NCBI RefSeq assembly: GCF_026162365.1
Contig: NZ_JAOANW010000013.1
Coordinates: 103,558-167,557, forward strand
Source of the DNA: Nitratireductor luteus
GTDB lineage: Bacteria > Pseudomonadota > Alphaproteobacteria > Rhizobiales > Rhizobiaceae
Length of the DNA stretch: 64,000 nucleotides
Reading direction: 5' to 3'
Shown: positions 9,036-18,811 of the stretch, piece after piece
Numbering within the stretch: the stretch's first letter is position 1
How the letters are laid out: every line of letters starts with the position of its first letter
The notes under the pieces: generated by a model
Told to the model about the DNA's origin: nothing
Database searches by the model: none
What the model saw: the letters and a program-made list of their open reading frames with translations, nothing else
Program-made: the position numbers and the translations under genes

Positions 9036-11609
9036 ATGGCTGACCGCAATTTTGCCAATAGCGATGAACCCGTTCTGATGGCGGAGGACGATCCCTTTGC
9101 CGAATTGACGAGGATAATGGGGCACGATCCCCGCCAGACGCAGCCGCAGGACGAAGTGGTGGACGACCTCGCGCTGGAGCTTGAGAACGAGCTTCTTGGC
9201 GAAATGGACCCTCTGGCGGATATCGCCTCGGACGAGGCCGTGCAGGCCAGTGTTCAACGGTCGCCATTCGCAACCGACGCGGACACACCTGACATGGGCG
9301 CGGCTGCCGCGCAAGCCTTCGCGGAGGAGGGCGTCGACAACTCTCCCGATTCATCTTCTGCCGGACAGGACGATCCCTTTATCGACCTGTTCGAGGCCGA
9401 GTTCGAGAGCGCCATCGCCGACGATGCGCCTCACCCGACCCAGGAGGATGTACCCCACCCGACCCGGGAGATTGTCGGCGAGCCGGTCATGGACGACAGC
9501 GTGCCGGTCGAGGCGTATGGCGCGGACGAAGCGGAATTCGCCGCATCGGCGCCCGAAATGATTCCGTCTGAAACGCCTTCATTCGAAGCGCAGCCATCTG
9601 AAATCGCCCCATTTGAAATGCGTGAGTCCGACATGAATGTCGGCTCTCATGCTGGCGGTGCACAGGATGATGATGCCGTGTTCGATATCCGGGATGAGGA
9701 TCTGGCTGCGCTCGATTCCGATTTCGCCCTCCCGGAAACGCCCGAGACCACGCCATCATCCGATGCAGACGCCGATGACGGCGGGGCCGACAGTGTTTTC
9801 GAATTCGATTATGCCCGCGCGGCAAGTGAGCGGCCCGATTTCCTCTACGGCATTTCGGACGATGAGCCCGCTCAGGACGCGTCAACACAGGATAGCTCTG
9901 AAGCCGGTGAATCTTTGAACGAAAATGTCGCGCTGCCCGAACAGGATGTGTCCTGGCAGCAGCCGGACGATGAACCGGACGGCGCCGATGACTGGTCCCC
10001 GGACAAGGTTTTCGTTTCCAGCAGTGCCGCGCAGCAAGACTGGTCGCCGTTTGAAGGTCACGAGGAGCCGGCTGCAGGCGAGCCCGCTTTCGATGCATAC
10101 GATGGAGCGCCGGAGATCGATACGGTCGACGTCCCGGGCGAGGCCGTCGCTGTCGCCGACGCGCTCGACGTACCGGAGGTTCCTTATCGCGAGCCGGTAA
10201 AATCGTCAGCAGAGTTCGATGAAATCGACGAAATGCTGTCGGGCGCCTTTGGCGCCATCGATGAACTGGCGGAGCCCGAAGTGACCGCCGCCGCTCCTGT
10301 CGCCGCTGCGCCCGAGCAATGGAACAGCAGGGATAGCGGGACTGCCGCTGCTGCGTACCATGTGGACGAACCTGCCGGCGACGACGCGCATATCGACTTT
10401 AATTTCGACGATCTGGCTTACGACGAAACGCATTCTTCGGAACATGGATACTCGACGGCAGCCGCCGACCAGCCCGAGCCGGCTTATTGGACCGACGAGC
10501 GCGCGGCACCTTCGCTGGCCCCGACGCCGGGCGCGGAGCCTCCTCCGGCATCCGGCCAAGGCCGGTTTGGCTCGCGTGCCATCCTCGTTGCGGCTCTTCT
10601 GGGCGGCGTGGTGCTTGCGGGCGGTGTCGGCGTCTACGCTTTTGGCGGAGGAGGTGCCGGTTCCGTGGAACCGGTCCTGATCAAGGCCGACAATTCACCC
10701 ATCAAGGTGAAGCCGGAAAATCCGGGCGGCACGACCATCCCCAATCAGGACAATGAGGTCTATAAGCGCGTCTCCGGCGAGAGCAGCGATATCGAACCTG
10801 CCCAGACGGCTTTGGTCACGACCACGGAAGAGCCGATCAACATAGCATCGAAGGCCGCCGAAGGGCGGGAGACAACCGACGCATCCGCCAAGGTAGACGA
10901 CCGGCTCGTCAATGACGAGACTGGCGCGGACCCCGCATCGGGGGCCTTTGAGACTGTGTCTCTCACGCCGCGCCGTGTGCGTTCGCTGGTCGTCCGGCCC
11001 GATGGGACCATGGCGCCCCGTGAAATGCCCGAACCTTCGGAAACCGCGGGCGTGAGCGGCACGGCAGCCGATGAATTGACGAGCGCCGCCGAAACCATCC
11101 GTTCGGCCGCACAGGATAGCGCTGCGCTTGGCACTGCCGCCCGGCAGACGGCCGAGGCTGCCGCGTCCGCCATCGGTGGGGCGGCAGGCGAGACACAGGT
11201 TGCCGCAGCGGCGGTGCCCAGAACCGCACCTATACCGCCCGCCAAACCGGCAAACCGGGCGCCTGCGCAACAGCCGGCGGCCCAGCAACAACAGGCCGCG
11301 CCGGCCCAGCAGGCCCCGCAGCCAACGCAGGCTGCCGCACCCGCCGGCCCTGCGGCTACCACGAGTGCGCCCTGGTCCGTTCAGATTTCCTCGCAGCCCT
11401 CGGCGGAGGCGGCCCAGCAATCCTATCAGGACATGGCCCAGCGCTATGGCTCCATCCTGCAAGGCAAGGGCGTGAACATCGTGAAGGCGGATATCGCCGG
11501 CAAGGGTACGTATTTCAGGGTACGCATCCCTTCCTCCTCGAAGGATGAGGCGATCCAGCTTTGCTCCCAGCTCAAATCGGCGGGCGGGAGCTGCTTCGTC
11601 TCCAAGTAG
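9036..11609 (+). CDS. SPOR-domain membrane protein with long acidic N-terminal region
   Basis: This 857-residue protein has three parts. Residues 1 to about 510 are strongly acidic, low in complexity and presumably cytosolic. A single transmembrane helix follows at about 511-535 (AILVAALLGGVVLAGGVGVYAF). The rest is a proline/alanine/glutamine-rich linker ending in a SPOR domain at about 778-857 (PWSVQISSQPSAEAA to SAGGSCFVSK). SPOR domains bind denuded glycan at septa, so a role in division or polar growth is likely. The ATG at 9036 is preferred over GTG 9024. A strong terminator follows. The size of the cytosolic acidic region is unusual compared with small FtsN-type SPOR proteins. Confidence 0.85.
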   Translation: MADRNFANSDEPVLMAEDDPFAELTRIMGHDPRQTQPQDEVVDDLALELENELLGEMDPLADIASDEAVQASVQRSPFATDADTPDMGAAAAQAFAEEGVDNSPDSSSAGQDDPFIDLFEAEFESAIADDAPHPTQEDVPHPTREIVGEPVMDDSVPVEAYGADEAEFAASAPEMIPSETPSFEAQPSEIAPFEMRESDMNVGSHAGGAQDDDAVFDIRDEDLAALDSDFALPETPETTPSSDADADDGGADSVFEFDYARAASERPDFLYGISDDEPAQDASTQDSSEAGESLNENVALPEQDVSWQQPDDEPDGADDWSPDKVFVSSSAAQQDWSPFEGHEEPAAGEPAFDAYDGAPEIDTVDVPGEAVAVADALDVPEVPYREPVKSSAEFDEIDEMLSGAFGAIDELAEPEVTAAAPVAAAPEQWNSRDSGTAAAAYHVDEPAGDDAHIDFNFDDLAYDETHSSEHGYSTAAADQPEPAYWTDERAAPSLAPTPGAEPPPASGQGRFGSRAILVAALLGGVVLAGGVGVYAFGGGGAGSVEPVLIKADNSPIKVKPENPGGTTIPNQDNEVYKRVSGESSDIEPAQTALVTTTEEPINIASKAAEGRETTDASAKVDDRLVNDETGADPASGAFETVSLTPRRVRSLVVRPDGTMAPREMPEPSETAGVSGTAADELTSAAETIRSAAQDSAALGTAARQTAEAAASAIGGAAGETQVAAAAVPRTAPIPPAKPANRAPAQQPAAQQQQAAPAQQAPQPTQAAAPAGPAATTSAPWSVQISSQPSAEAAQQSYQDMAQRYGSILQGKGVNIVKADIAGKGTYFRVRIPSSSKDEAIQLCSQLKSAGGSCFVSK

Positions 11610-11629
11610 GCCTTGTGAACCGGTACTGT

Positions 11630-11658
11630 AAAAACCGCCGCGAATCGCGGCGGTTTTT
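11630..11658 (+). terminator. Terminator after the SPOR-domain gene
   Basis: A 13-base-pair stem (AAAAACCGCCGCG at 11630-11642, CGCGGCGGTTTTT at 11646-11658) with loop AAT ends in a T-run, 20 bases after the stop codon. The symmetric A/T runs would let it work in both directions. Confidence 0.93.
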
Positions 11659-11697
11659 GCTCGTGCTCATGGCAGCGATCGCGGCTATCCTTTTGCC

Positions 11698-12714
11698 ATG
11701 AGCGAATCAAAATCAATGATACTGGGTGCCGCTGGCACCCGGCTCACCGAGGACGAGAAATCCTTCTACCGCGACGAGCGGCCGTGGGGTTTCATCCTCT
11801 TCGCCCGCAATATCGAGGCGGAAGGCCAGATCCGCGACCTGACCGCGGAGATGCGTGAAAGCGCCGGCAGGCCTGACGCTCCCGTGTTCATCGATCAGGA
11901 GGGCGGGCGCGTGCAGCGCCTGCGCCCGCCGCTCGCACCGAACTATCCGAACGCGGCGGCAATCGGTGAAGTCTATGCGCGCGAGCCCGAGGCCGGCTTG
12001 CGCGCAGCCTGGCTCATGTCGCGGCTGCACGCCTTCGACCTGGCGCGCTACGGACTGACGGCGGACTGCCTGCCGGTGCTCGATGTGCCGGTAGAAGGCT
12101 CCCACGACGTCATCGGCAACCGTGCCTATGCCCATGAGCCGGAAGCCGTCGCCGCCTTGGGCAGGGCGGCCGCCGACGGCCTGATGTCCGGCGGCATCCT
12201 GCCGGTGATGAAGCACGTACCCGGCCATGGCCGCGCCGAAGCCGACAGCCACAAGGCGCTGCCGCGGGTGCGCGCGGGCATCGAGGAATTGCGAGCGCGC
12301 GACTTCGTGCCGTTCAAGGCGCTCAGGGACCTGCCGATGGCGATGACGGCCCATATCGTCTATGAGGCGCTCGACCCGGACAACCCGGCCACGACGTCGG
12401 TCAGGATCATCGAGACGATCATCCGCCGGGAGATCGGCTTCGACGGGCTTTTGATGAGCGACGACGTGTCGATGAACGCACTTTCTGGGGATTACGGCGA
12501 GCGCACGCGGGCAATCCTTGAAGCGGGCTGCGATCTCGTCCTTCATTGCAACGGCCTGATGGACGAGATGCGGGCGGTCGCCGCAAGAGTGCCGGAATTG
12601 ACAGGCAAGGCCAGGACGCGTGCAGACAAGGCGCTCGCCGCGCTTTCCGCCGGCGACGAAACGCGGGAAGCACAGGCGCGCGCGGAGTTCGGGAGCATGT
12701 TCGCCATCGCCTGA
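11698..12714 (+). CDS. nagZ: Beta-N-acetylhexosaminidase (glycoside hydrolase family 3)
   Basis: The 338-residue cytosolic enzyme removes N-acetylglucosamine from anhydromuropeptides in cell-wall recycling. NagZ hallmarks are the FIDQEGGRVQRL block, the loop KHVPGHGRAEADSHK carrying the catalytic His, and the nucleophile Asp in LMSDDVSMNAL. Length is normal. The start at 11698 gives the common MSES beginning. scpA starts 79 bases downstream in the same direction, so co-transcription is likely. Confidence 0.93.
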   Translation: MSESKSMILGAAGTRLTEDEKSFYRDERPWGFILFARNIEAEGQIRDLTAEMRESAGRPDAPVFIDQEGGRVQRLRPPLAPNYPNAAAIGEVYAREPEAGLRAAWLMSRLHAFDLARYGLTADCLPVLDVPVEGSHDVIGNRAYAHEPEAVAALGRAAADGLMSGGILPVMKHVPGHGRAEADSHKALPRVRAGIEELRARDFVPFKALRDLPMAMTAHIVYEALDPDNPATTSVRIIETIIRREIGFDGLLMSDDVSMNALSGDYGERTRAILEAGCDLVLHCNGLMDEMRAVAARVPELTGKARTRADKALAALSAGDETREAQARAEFGSMFAIA

Positions 12715-12793
12715 CGCGCCTCCCGCCTGAGAGTGGACAAGCAGGAGCTCGGGCAGACCGCCCGCACCACGCTCCAGCAAGGATCGGAACGAA

Positions 12794-13648
12794 GTGGCAG
12801 AGCCAAAGCGCGATAACAGCGGCGAAACGGGAACGGGCAAGCCCATTCCGATGGACAAGCTGTGGTCGGACGAGACGGAGGCGCGCGGGGTCAGCGAACC
12901 GGCGCTGACCGTCGATGTCGCCGGCTTCGAGGGGCCGCTCGACCTTCTCCTGCATCTGGCGCGCAACCAGAAGGTCGACATGGCGCGCATCTCCGTGCTG
13001 GCGCTGGCCGAGCAATATATCGCCTTCGTCGAGCGCGTCCGCAGCATGCGGCTGGAGCTTGCTGCCGATTATCTGGTGATGGCGGCGTGGCTTGCCTATC
13101 TCAAGTCGCGGCTTCTCATCCCCAGGAAGGCGGACGACGAGGAGCCCAGCGGCGAGGAGATGGCCGCGATCCTCCAGTTCCGCCTGAAGCGGCTGGAAGC
13201 CATGCGCGACGCCGCCTCGCGGCTCGTCAACCGCAACAGGCTCGGCCGCGAGGTCTTTGCGCGCGGCATGCCGGAGCCGGTGCTGGTGGAGAAGAAGAGC
13301 GCCTATTCGGCAACCCTCTACGACCTGCTCACCGCCTATGCCGGGCAGCGGCAGCGCCGCGCCATCACCAATGTGCGCATCGCCCAGCGCGGGGTCTGGT
13401 CGCTGAAGCAGGCGCGCGAGATATTGGCGCGCATGGTGGGTGATTTCGCCGACTGGACGGCACTCGACCAGTTCCTGATCCGCTATCTGACCGACCCGCG
13501 GGAGCGGGCGACGGCGCTGGCCAGCTCCTTCGCCGCGACACTGGAGATGGTGCGCGAGGGCGCGCTGGAAATCCGGCAGCAGGAGCCGTTCGCGCCCCTA
13601 TACATGCGCAAGAGCACCGGAGAATACGCAAGAGAAGAAGCGTCATGA
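12794..13648 (+). CDS. scpA: Segregation and condensation protein A
   Basis: The 284-residue kleisin subunit of the SMC-ScpAB complex bridges the two SMC heads in chromosome condensation. The N-terminal SMC-binding helix region (FEGPLDLLLHLARNQKVDM) and the following YLVMAAWLAYLKSRLLIP motif are typical, and the C-terminal winged helix is present. It starts at GTG 12794 and overlaps scpB by four bases, which implies translational coupling. Confidence 0.93.
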   Translation: MAEPKRDNSGETGTGKPIPMDKLWSDETEARGVSEPALTVDVAGFEGPLDLLLHLARNQKVDMARISVLALAEQYIAFVERVRSMRLELAADYLVMAAWLAYLKSRLLIPRKADDEEPSGEEMAAILQFRLKRLEAMRDAASRLVNRNRLGREVFARGMPEPVLVEKKSAYSATLYDLLTAYAGQRQRRAITNVRIAQRGVWSLKQAREILARMVGDFADWTALDQFLIRYLTDPRERATALASSFAATLEMVREGALEIRQQEPFAPLYMRKSTGEYAREEAS

Positions 13649-14376
13649 CCGAAGCGACCAACGTGGTTTCCTTTTTCGGTGACGGAGGAGCGGCGGAGGA
13701 CGGCGACGCCGGTCCCGGCGGCATCGCCTTTGCCGAGGCCAAGCGCATGGCCGAAGCGCTGGTGTTCGCGTCCGCAGAACCGGTTTCAGAGAAAGCGCTC
13801 GCCGATCGGCTGCCCGACGGGGTGCAAGTGAAGGCGGTCATGGAAGCCCTGCAGGCCGATTATTCCCGCCGCGGCGTGAACCTGGTGCGGGCCGAGGAAT
13901 GCTGGGCTTTCCGCACCGCCGGAGATCTGGCCTTCCTGATGAGCCGCAATGCAACGCAGCAGAAGAAGCTGTCGCGCGCGGCCACCGAGATGCTGGCGGT
14001 GATCGCCTACCACCAACCCGTAACCCGCGCCGAGATCGAGGAAATCCGAGGAGTGGAAACCTCCAAAGGCACGCTCGACACGCTGCTGGAGACCGGCTGG
14101 GTCAGAATGCGCGGCCGTCGCCGCACGCCCGGGCGCCCGGTGACCTATGGCACGACAATCGATTTTCTCGACCATTTCGGCCTCGAGGAATTGCGCGATC
14201 TGCCGGGAATGGACGAGCTGAAAGGCGCCGGCCTGCTTTCGTCCCGCATGCCTTCCAACTTCTCGGTGCCGCAGCCGACGGCGGACCCCGACATGCTGAC
14301 GGACGACGAGGACCCGCTGACCGATATCGATCTTGAGGAGCTGGGCCTGTTGACACCACGGGTCGACGATGATTGA
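13645..14376 (+). CDS. scpB: Segregation and condensation protein B
   Basis: This 243-residue partner of ScpA has two winged-helix domains. Typical blocks are AEALVFASAEPVSEKAL and LAVIAYHQPVTRAEIEEIRGV, followed by the RPVTYGTT turn. Its start overlaps the scpA stop (ATGA). The C-terminal tail of about 50 residues is acidic. The next gene starts 89 bases away. Confidence 0.93.
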   Translation: MTEATNVVSFFGDGGAAEDGDAGPGGIAFAEAKRMAEALVFASAEPVSEKALADRLPDGVQVKAVMEALQADYSRRGVNLVRAEECWAFRTAGDLAFLMSRNATQQKKLSRAATEMLAVIAYHQPVTRAEIEEIRGVETSKGTLDTLLETGWVRMRGRRRTPGRPVTYGTTIDFLDHFGLEELRDLPGMDELKGAGLLSSRMPSNFSVPQPTADPDMLTDDEDPLTDIDLEELGLLTPRVDDD

Positions 14377-14465
14377 TCCGGCCTGACCCGTGTCCACGCC
14401 GCTGATCGGAAACCAATGGCCCGTGCGATCCTAGCCATGCCAACGCTGATTGCTCCCGCGCGCCG

Positions 14466-15569
14466 ATGAGCGATCTGGACGAAAAGCGGACCCGCGTTAC
14501 TGCCGGCGTTACCTTCGCTGCCCGGCTCGCGTTCGAGAATATCAGCCACCGCTTTGCTCCCGGCGAACCGACGCTGGACGATGTGTCGCTGACCGCCGAG
14601 CCGGGAGAGGTATTGTGTCTGCTGGGGCCATCGGGCTCTGGCAAGACCACGCTGCTGCGGATCGCCGCCGGGATCGAAGTGCAGAATTCCGGGCGCATCC
14701 TGGTCAACGGGCGCGAGATTTCGGGACCGGATGTGTATGTGCCGCCCGAGGGGCGGTCCATCGGTCTGGTGTTCCAGGATTTCGCGCTGTTCCCGCATCT
14801 GACCATCCTCGACAATGTGCGCTTCGGCCTGACCGCTCTGTCGGGGGAGGAAGCAAGGCGCGAAGCCATGATCGCGCTGTCGCGCGTCGGGCTGGAAGGC
14901 TATGCTGCGGCTTATCCGCATGTGCTTTCGGGCGGTGAGCAGCAGCGCGTGGCGCTGGCCCGCGCCCTGGCGCCGCGGCCGGCCGTACTTTTGATGGACG
15001 AACCATTCTCCGGGCTCGATTCGCGCCTGAAGGACAGCGTGCGCGCCGAAACGCTGGCCATCCTCCAGCAAAGTCGGGCAACGGCCATCGTCGTGACCCA
15101 CGATGCGGAGGAGGCCATGCGCATGGGCGACCGTATCGCGCTTCTGAGGGAGGGGCGGCTGGTGCAGATCGGAACGGCGGAAGAACTCTATCTCAAGCCG
15201 GCGGACCTTTTCGTCGCTGGCTTCTTCTCGGAATTGAATATATTCGAGGGGCCGGTGAGAACAGGCTTCGCCCATACGCCGGTCGGGCCGGTGCCGGCGG
15301 CGGGATTCAGCGACGGGCAATGGGTGACGGTTGCCGTCAGGCTGTCGGGTTTCGAGGTCAATGCCAAGGCGGGTGCGGTCCAGGCGCGCATCGTTTCACG
15401 GCGGTTCCTGGGCGTTGTCGAACTCTTGGAATTGGCTGTGCCCGGCATTGAGGAGCATGTGCGGGCGCGGGTCAGGTGCGGCATGCTGCCGCCCTCCATA
15501 CGCGATATCTTTCTGGATGTTCGACCCGCAGACGTTCTAGTATTTGAAAGACAGCGCGAAAGCGCATAA
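14466..15569 (+). CDS. ABC transporter ATP-binding protein, iron(III)/CUT-type (FbpC-like)
   Basis: The 367-residue ATPase has Walker [11 protein letters not shown]-loop [10 protein letters not shown], signature [14 protein letters not shown], Walker [13 protein letters not shown] and the H-loop [12 protein letters not shown]-terminal beta-barrel regulatory domain follows from about residue 240. This layout fits importers of iron, spermidine or thiosulfate type. No permease or binding protein is adjacent, so it is an orphan here. It sits between scpB and tatA, which usually lie close together in related genomes as far as I recall. The substrate is unknown. Confidence 0.82.
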   Translation: MSDLDEKRTRVTAGVTFAARLAFENISHRFAPGEPTLDDVSLTAEPGEVLCLLGPSGSGKTTLLRIAAGIEVQNSGRILVNGREISGPDVYVPPEGRSIGLVFQDFALFPHLTILDNVRFGLTALSGEEARREAMIALSRVGLEGYAAAYPHVLSGGEQQRVALARALAPRPAVLLMDEPFSGLDSRLKDSVRAETLAILQQSRATAIVVTHDAEEAMRMGDRIALLREGRLVQIGTAEELYLKPADLFVAGFFSELNIFEGPVRTGFAHTPVGPVPAAGFSDGQWVTVAVRLSGFEVNAKAGAVQARIVSRRFLGVVELLELAVPGIEEHVRARVRCGMLPPSIRDIFLDVRPADVLVFERQRESA

Positions 15570-15581
15570 ATCAAACGGGGA

Positions 15582-15625
15582 GCGATTTCAGGAAAAGGGA
15601 AAACCGGTTTTCCGTCCGAAATCGC
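15582..15625. repeat. Rhizobial-type palindromic intergenic repeat
   Basis: GCGATTTC (15582-15589) pairs with GAAATCGC (15618-15625). The inner part (GGAAAA, ACCGGTTTTCCGTCC) is also self-complementary. The pattern matches a very common intergenic palindrome of Mesorhizobium-like genomes. It lies between the ABC ATPase gene and tatA. Confidence 0.75.
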
Positions 15626-15703
15626 AGCAAATCATTATTGGGGCGGAATCGGTATTCGAAGAATACGAGACCCCTCCAGGCAACAGGCGAAAGAGACTGG
15701 ATT

Positions 15704-15937
15704 ATGGGTTCCTTTTCAATCTGGCACTGGCTCATCGTGCTCGTAGTGGTGCTGCTTCTCTTCGGGCGCGGCAAGATTCCAGAGCTGATGGGTGACATGG
15801 CCAAAGGCATCAAGAGCTTCAAGAAGGGCATGTCCGAGGACGATGCGGCGGACGACGACACCGCCAAGACGGTGGAGCACCGCACGGACGAAGAGATCAA
15901 GAACGCCAAGGCCAAGGAGAAGGCGAGCAAATCCTGA
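15704..15937 (+). CDS. tatA: Sec-independent protein translocase subunit TatA
   Basis: The 77-residue protein has the TatA layout: an N-terminal transmembrane helix ([17 protein letters not shown]), the [24 protein letters not shown] hinge and amphipathic helix, and a charged tail. It forms the pore part of the twin-arginine exporter of folded proteins. The ATG at 15704 gives the standard MGSFSIWHW start. tatB and tatC follow. Confidence 0.95.
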   Translation: MGSFSIWHWLIVLVVVLLLFGRGKIPELMGDMAKGIKSFKKGMSEDDAADDDTAKTVEHRTDEEIKNAKAKEKASKS

Positions 15938-15976
15938 GCGTCGTGCGCTTCGTGAAGCTCCACCGGAAACCGACCG

Positions 15977-16552
15977 ATGTTTGACCTTGGCTGGCCTGAA
16001 ATCCTCGTCATCGCGATCGTGTTGATCGTGGTGGTGGGACCGAAGGATTTGCCGCGCCTTCTGCGCGGCTTCGGGCGCACGACCACAAAGATGCGCGAGA
16101 TGGCGGGCGATTTCCGCAAGCAGTTCGACGATGCGATGAAGGAAGCCGAGCTTGACGACGTCAAGAACCTGGTGGACGACGCGCGCAAACTCGATCCGCG
16201 AAACGAGATCAAGAAGCATCTCAGCCCGCTCGAAAAGGCCGGCCGCGACGTTCGCGCCGGTCTCGACGATGCTATGAAGCCGAAGCCGGCAAAGCCCGCT
16301 GAAACGGCTTCCACCGAAGCGCGCGCTGTCGAGCCCGCCAAGAAGGCCCCGGCGAACAGCCCGGCCACGAAACCGGAAGTGGCCAAGAAGCCGGCTTCCA
16401 AGGCTGCTTCGTCGGGGAAATCGACAAGCACGGCTGCTCCGAAGACGAAGCCCGCACCCAAGGCGAAGCCGGCGTCCGGTAAAACCGCCGCAAAGCCTGC
16501 CGCGCGCAAGCCGGCGGCCAGGAAGACCACCAAGACGGGAACCGCCTCGTGA
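15977..16552 (+). CDS. tatB: Sec-independent protein translocase subunit TatB
   Basis: The 191-residue protein starts MFDLGWPEILVIAIVLIVVVGPKDLPRLLRGFGR, the TatB signature, then has a long amphipathic helix and an alanine/lysine/proline-rich tail (from about residue 95) of low complexity. With TatC it forms the signal-peptide receptor. It overlaps tatC by four bases. Confidence 0.95.
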   Translation: MFDLGWPEILVIAIVLIVVVGPKDLPRLLRGFGRTTTKMREMAGDFRKQFDDAMKEAELDDVKNLVDDARKLDPRNEIKKHLSPLEKAGRDVRAGLDDAMKPKPAKPAETASTEARAVEPAKKAPANSPATKPEVAKKPASKAASSGKSTSTAAPKTKPAPKAKPASGKTAAKPAARKPAARKTTKTGTAS

Positions 16553-17400
16553 GTGCCGGAAAACAAGAAAACGAGGATATCGACCAGTCATCCGCACCGC
16601 TGATGGAGCATCTGATCGAGCTGCGTTCACGCCTGATCTGGGCGATCGTCGGCTTCTTCATCGCGTTCCTGGCGTGCTTCTTCTTCGCCAAGCAGATATT
16701 CAACCTGCTGGTCATTCCGTTCCAATGGGCGACCGAATGGGCCGGGCTCGAGGGCGACAAGGTCGACCTCATCTACACCGCGCCGCAGGAATTCTTCTTC
16801 ACGCAGATCAAGCTGGCCATGTTCGGCGGCCTGGTCCTGGCCTTTCCGGTCATCGCCCTGCAGGTCTATAAATTCGTGGCGCCCGGCCTTTACCGCAACG
16901 AGCGCCGCGCTTTCCTGCCCTTCCTCGTCGCTTCGCCCATCCTGTTTCTGATCGGCGGTGCGCTCGTCTATTTCTTCTTCACGCCCATGGTCATGTGGTT
17001 CTTCCTGTCCATGCAGCAGGTGGGGCCGGGTGAGGAAATCCAGATTTCGCTGTTGCCGAAGGTTTCGGAATATCTGGGCCTGATCATGACGCTGATCCTG
17101 TCCTTCGGGCTGGTGTTCCAGTTGCCTGTCGTCACCACGCTGATGGCGCGGGTCGGGCTGCTCACGTCGCAGGGACTTGTCGACAAGCGCAAATACGCGA
17201 TTGTCGCTGCCTTCGTCGCCGCGGCGGTCCTGACGCCGCCCGATCCGGTCAGCCAGATCGGCCTTGCGATTCCCACCATCCTTCTCTACGAGGTGGCGAT
17301 CTGGAGCGCCCGTATGGTGGAGCGCAAGCGCAAGCGGGAAGCTGAAGCAGCCGAAGCGGCGGAAGCCGCAGCGGAGAGCCAGGACGAGCCCGCGGCCTGA
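16549..17400 (+). CDS. tatC: Sec-independent protein translocase subunit TatC
   Basis: The 283-residue six-helix membrane protein recognises twin-arginine signal peptides. Seen are LMEHLIELRSRLIWAI, the YTAPQEFFFTQIKLA loop, FAPGLY-type GLYRNERRAFLPF and the late RKYAIVAAFVAAAVLTPPDP segment. It starts at GTG 16549 overlapping the tatB stop (GTGA). The tail is rich in Glu and Ala. serS follows 57 bases later. Confidence 0.95.
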   Translation: MSAGKQENEDIDQSSAPLMEHLIELRSRLIWAIVGFFIAFLACFFFAKQIFNLLVIPFQWATEWAGLEGDKVDLIYTAPQEFFFTQIKLAMFGGLVLAFPVIALQVYKFVAPGLYRNERRAFLPFLVASPILFLIGGALVYFFFTPMVMWFFLSMQQVGPGEEIQISLLPKVSEYLGLIMTLILSFGLVFQLPVVTTLMARVGLLTSQGLVDKRKYAIVAAFVAAAVLTPPDPVSQIGLAIPTILLYEVAIWSARMVERKRKREAEAAEAAEAAAESQDEPAA

Positions 17401-17457
17401 TACTTCGGGTGCGCTGTTCCGCCAGGCGCAATATAAACGCATGGTGGAACAGGTCGC

Positions 17458-18765
17458 ATGCTCGACATCAAATGGATACGCGAAAACCCGCAAGCCCTTG
17501 CCGCCGCGCTGGAAAAGCGCGGTCAGGACAAGGCGGACGCGCAATCCTCCGTCGAAGCGATGCTTGCCGCCGACGAGGCGCGCCGCCAGCATCTGACCGA
17601 GCTCCAGGAAAAGCAGGCCCGGCAGAAGGCCATCTCCAAGGAGATCGGCCAGGCGATGGGCAAGGGCGACCAGGCGCTGGCCGACAAACTCAAGGCTGAA
17701 GTGGGCGCGCTGAAGACCTTCGTGCAGGAGGGCGAGGCCGAGGAACGCAAGCTCGACGAGCGCCTGCGCGACCTTCTGGCCGGCATTCCCAACGTGCCGC
17801 TCGACGACGTTCCGGAAGGCGCGGACGAGAGCGACAATGTCGAAATCCGCAAGGTCGGTGAAGCCCGCCGCCCGAACTGGGCGAAGGAGCATTTCGAGTT
17901 GGGCGAGGCGCTCGGAATGATGGATTTCGAGCGCGCTGCGAAACTCTCGGGCGCGCGCTTCACGGTGCTTTCCGGGCAACTCGCGCGGCTGGAGCGGGCG
18001 CTGGGCCAGTTCATGCTCGACCTGCACACGACCGAGCACGGCTATACCGAAGTGCAGCCGCCGTTATTGGTTCGCGATGAGGCACTGTTTGGAACCGGAC
18101 AGTTGCCGAAGTTCGCGGAGGACCTTTTCAATGCCGGCGAGCATCATTGGCTCATCCCCACTGCCGAAGTTCCGCTCACCAATCTCGTCCGCGAGGAAAT
18201 CCTCGACACCGAGAAACTCCCCCTGCGCTTCACCGCGCTCACGCCCTGCTTCCGCTCGGAGGCGGGTTCGGCGGGGCGGGATACGCGGGGCATGCTGCGT
18301 CAGCACCAGTTCTACAAGGTCGAGCTCGTCTCGATCACCGATGCCGATTCCTCGCTCGCCGAGCATGAGCGCATGACGGAATGCGCCGAGACGGTGCTGA
18401 AGAAGCTCGAAATTCCCTTCCGCACGGTGGTTCTGTGCAGCGGCGATATGGGTTTCGGCGCCCGCAAGACTTACGACATCGAGGCATGGCTGCCGGGCCA
18501 GAAGGCCTATCGCGAAATCTCGTCCTGCTCGGTCTGCGGCGATTTCCAAGCGCGGCGCATGAATGCCCGCTATCGCAAGGCCGGCGACCCTTCGACAGGC
18601 TCAGGGCGTCAAACCCATTTCGTCCATACGCTGAACGGCTCCGGCGTCGCCGTCGGCCGCGCGCTGATTGCGGTGATGGAGAATTACCAGAACGAGGACG
18701 GCTCGATTACCGTGCCGGAGGTTTTGCGGCCCTATATGGGGGGCGTGGAGAAGATCGGCGGGTAG
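17458..18765 (+). CDS. serS: Seryl-tRNA synthetase with an in-frame repeat insertion
   Basis: The 435-residue class II synthetase charges tRNA-Ser and tRNA-Sec. The N-terminal coiled-coil arm (residues about 1-110) and the core motifs are present: motif 2 [21 protein letters not shown] and motif 3 [16 protein letters not shown]. Just before motif 3, residues 376-384 (about DPSTGSGRQ) replace the short loop seen in relatives. They are encoded by the 19-base repeat CCCTTCGACAGGCTCAGGG. The frame is kept, so the enzyme is probably active. surE follows 46 bases later. Confidence 0.95.
   Translation: MLDIKWIRENPQALAAALEKRGQDKADAQSSVEAMLAADEARRQHLTELQEKQARQKAISKEIGQAMGKGDQALADKLKAEVGALKTFVQEGEAEERKLDERLRDLLAGIPNVPLDDVPEGADESDNVEIRKVGEARRPNWAKEHFELGEALGMMDFERAAKLSGARFTVLSGQLARLERALGQFMLDLHTTEHGYTEVQPPLLVRDEALFGTGQLPKFAEDLFNAGEHHWLIPTAEVPLTNLVREEILDTEKLPLRFTALTPCFRSEAGSAGRDTRGMLRQHQFYKVELVSITDADSSLAEHERMTECAETVLKKLEIPFRTVVLCSGDMGFGARKTYDIEAWLPGQKAYREISSCSVCGDFQARRMNARYRKAGDPSTGSGRQTHFVHTLNGSGVAVGRALIAVMENYQNEDGSITVPEVLRPYMGGVEKIGG
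18588..18606. repeat. Repeat fragment inside serS
   Basis: CCCTTCGACAGGCTCAGGG is a short repeat seen in many alphaproteobacterial genomes. A near copy (CCCTTCGACAAGCTCAG) lies at 55464-55480. Here it is inside a coding sequence, in frame. Confidence 0.7.
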
Positions 18766-18811
18766 GTGCCCGGCGTCCACGGAACGAAAGCGGCAGAGAA
18801 GGAAAAGCAGC

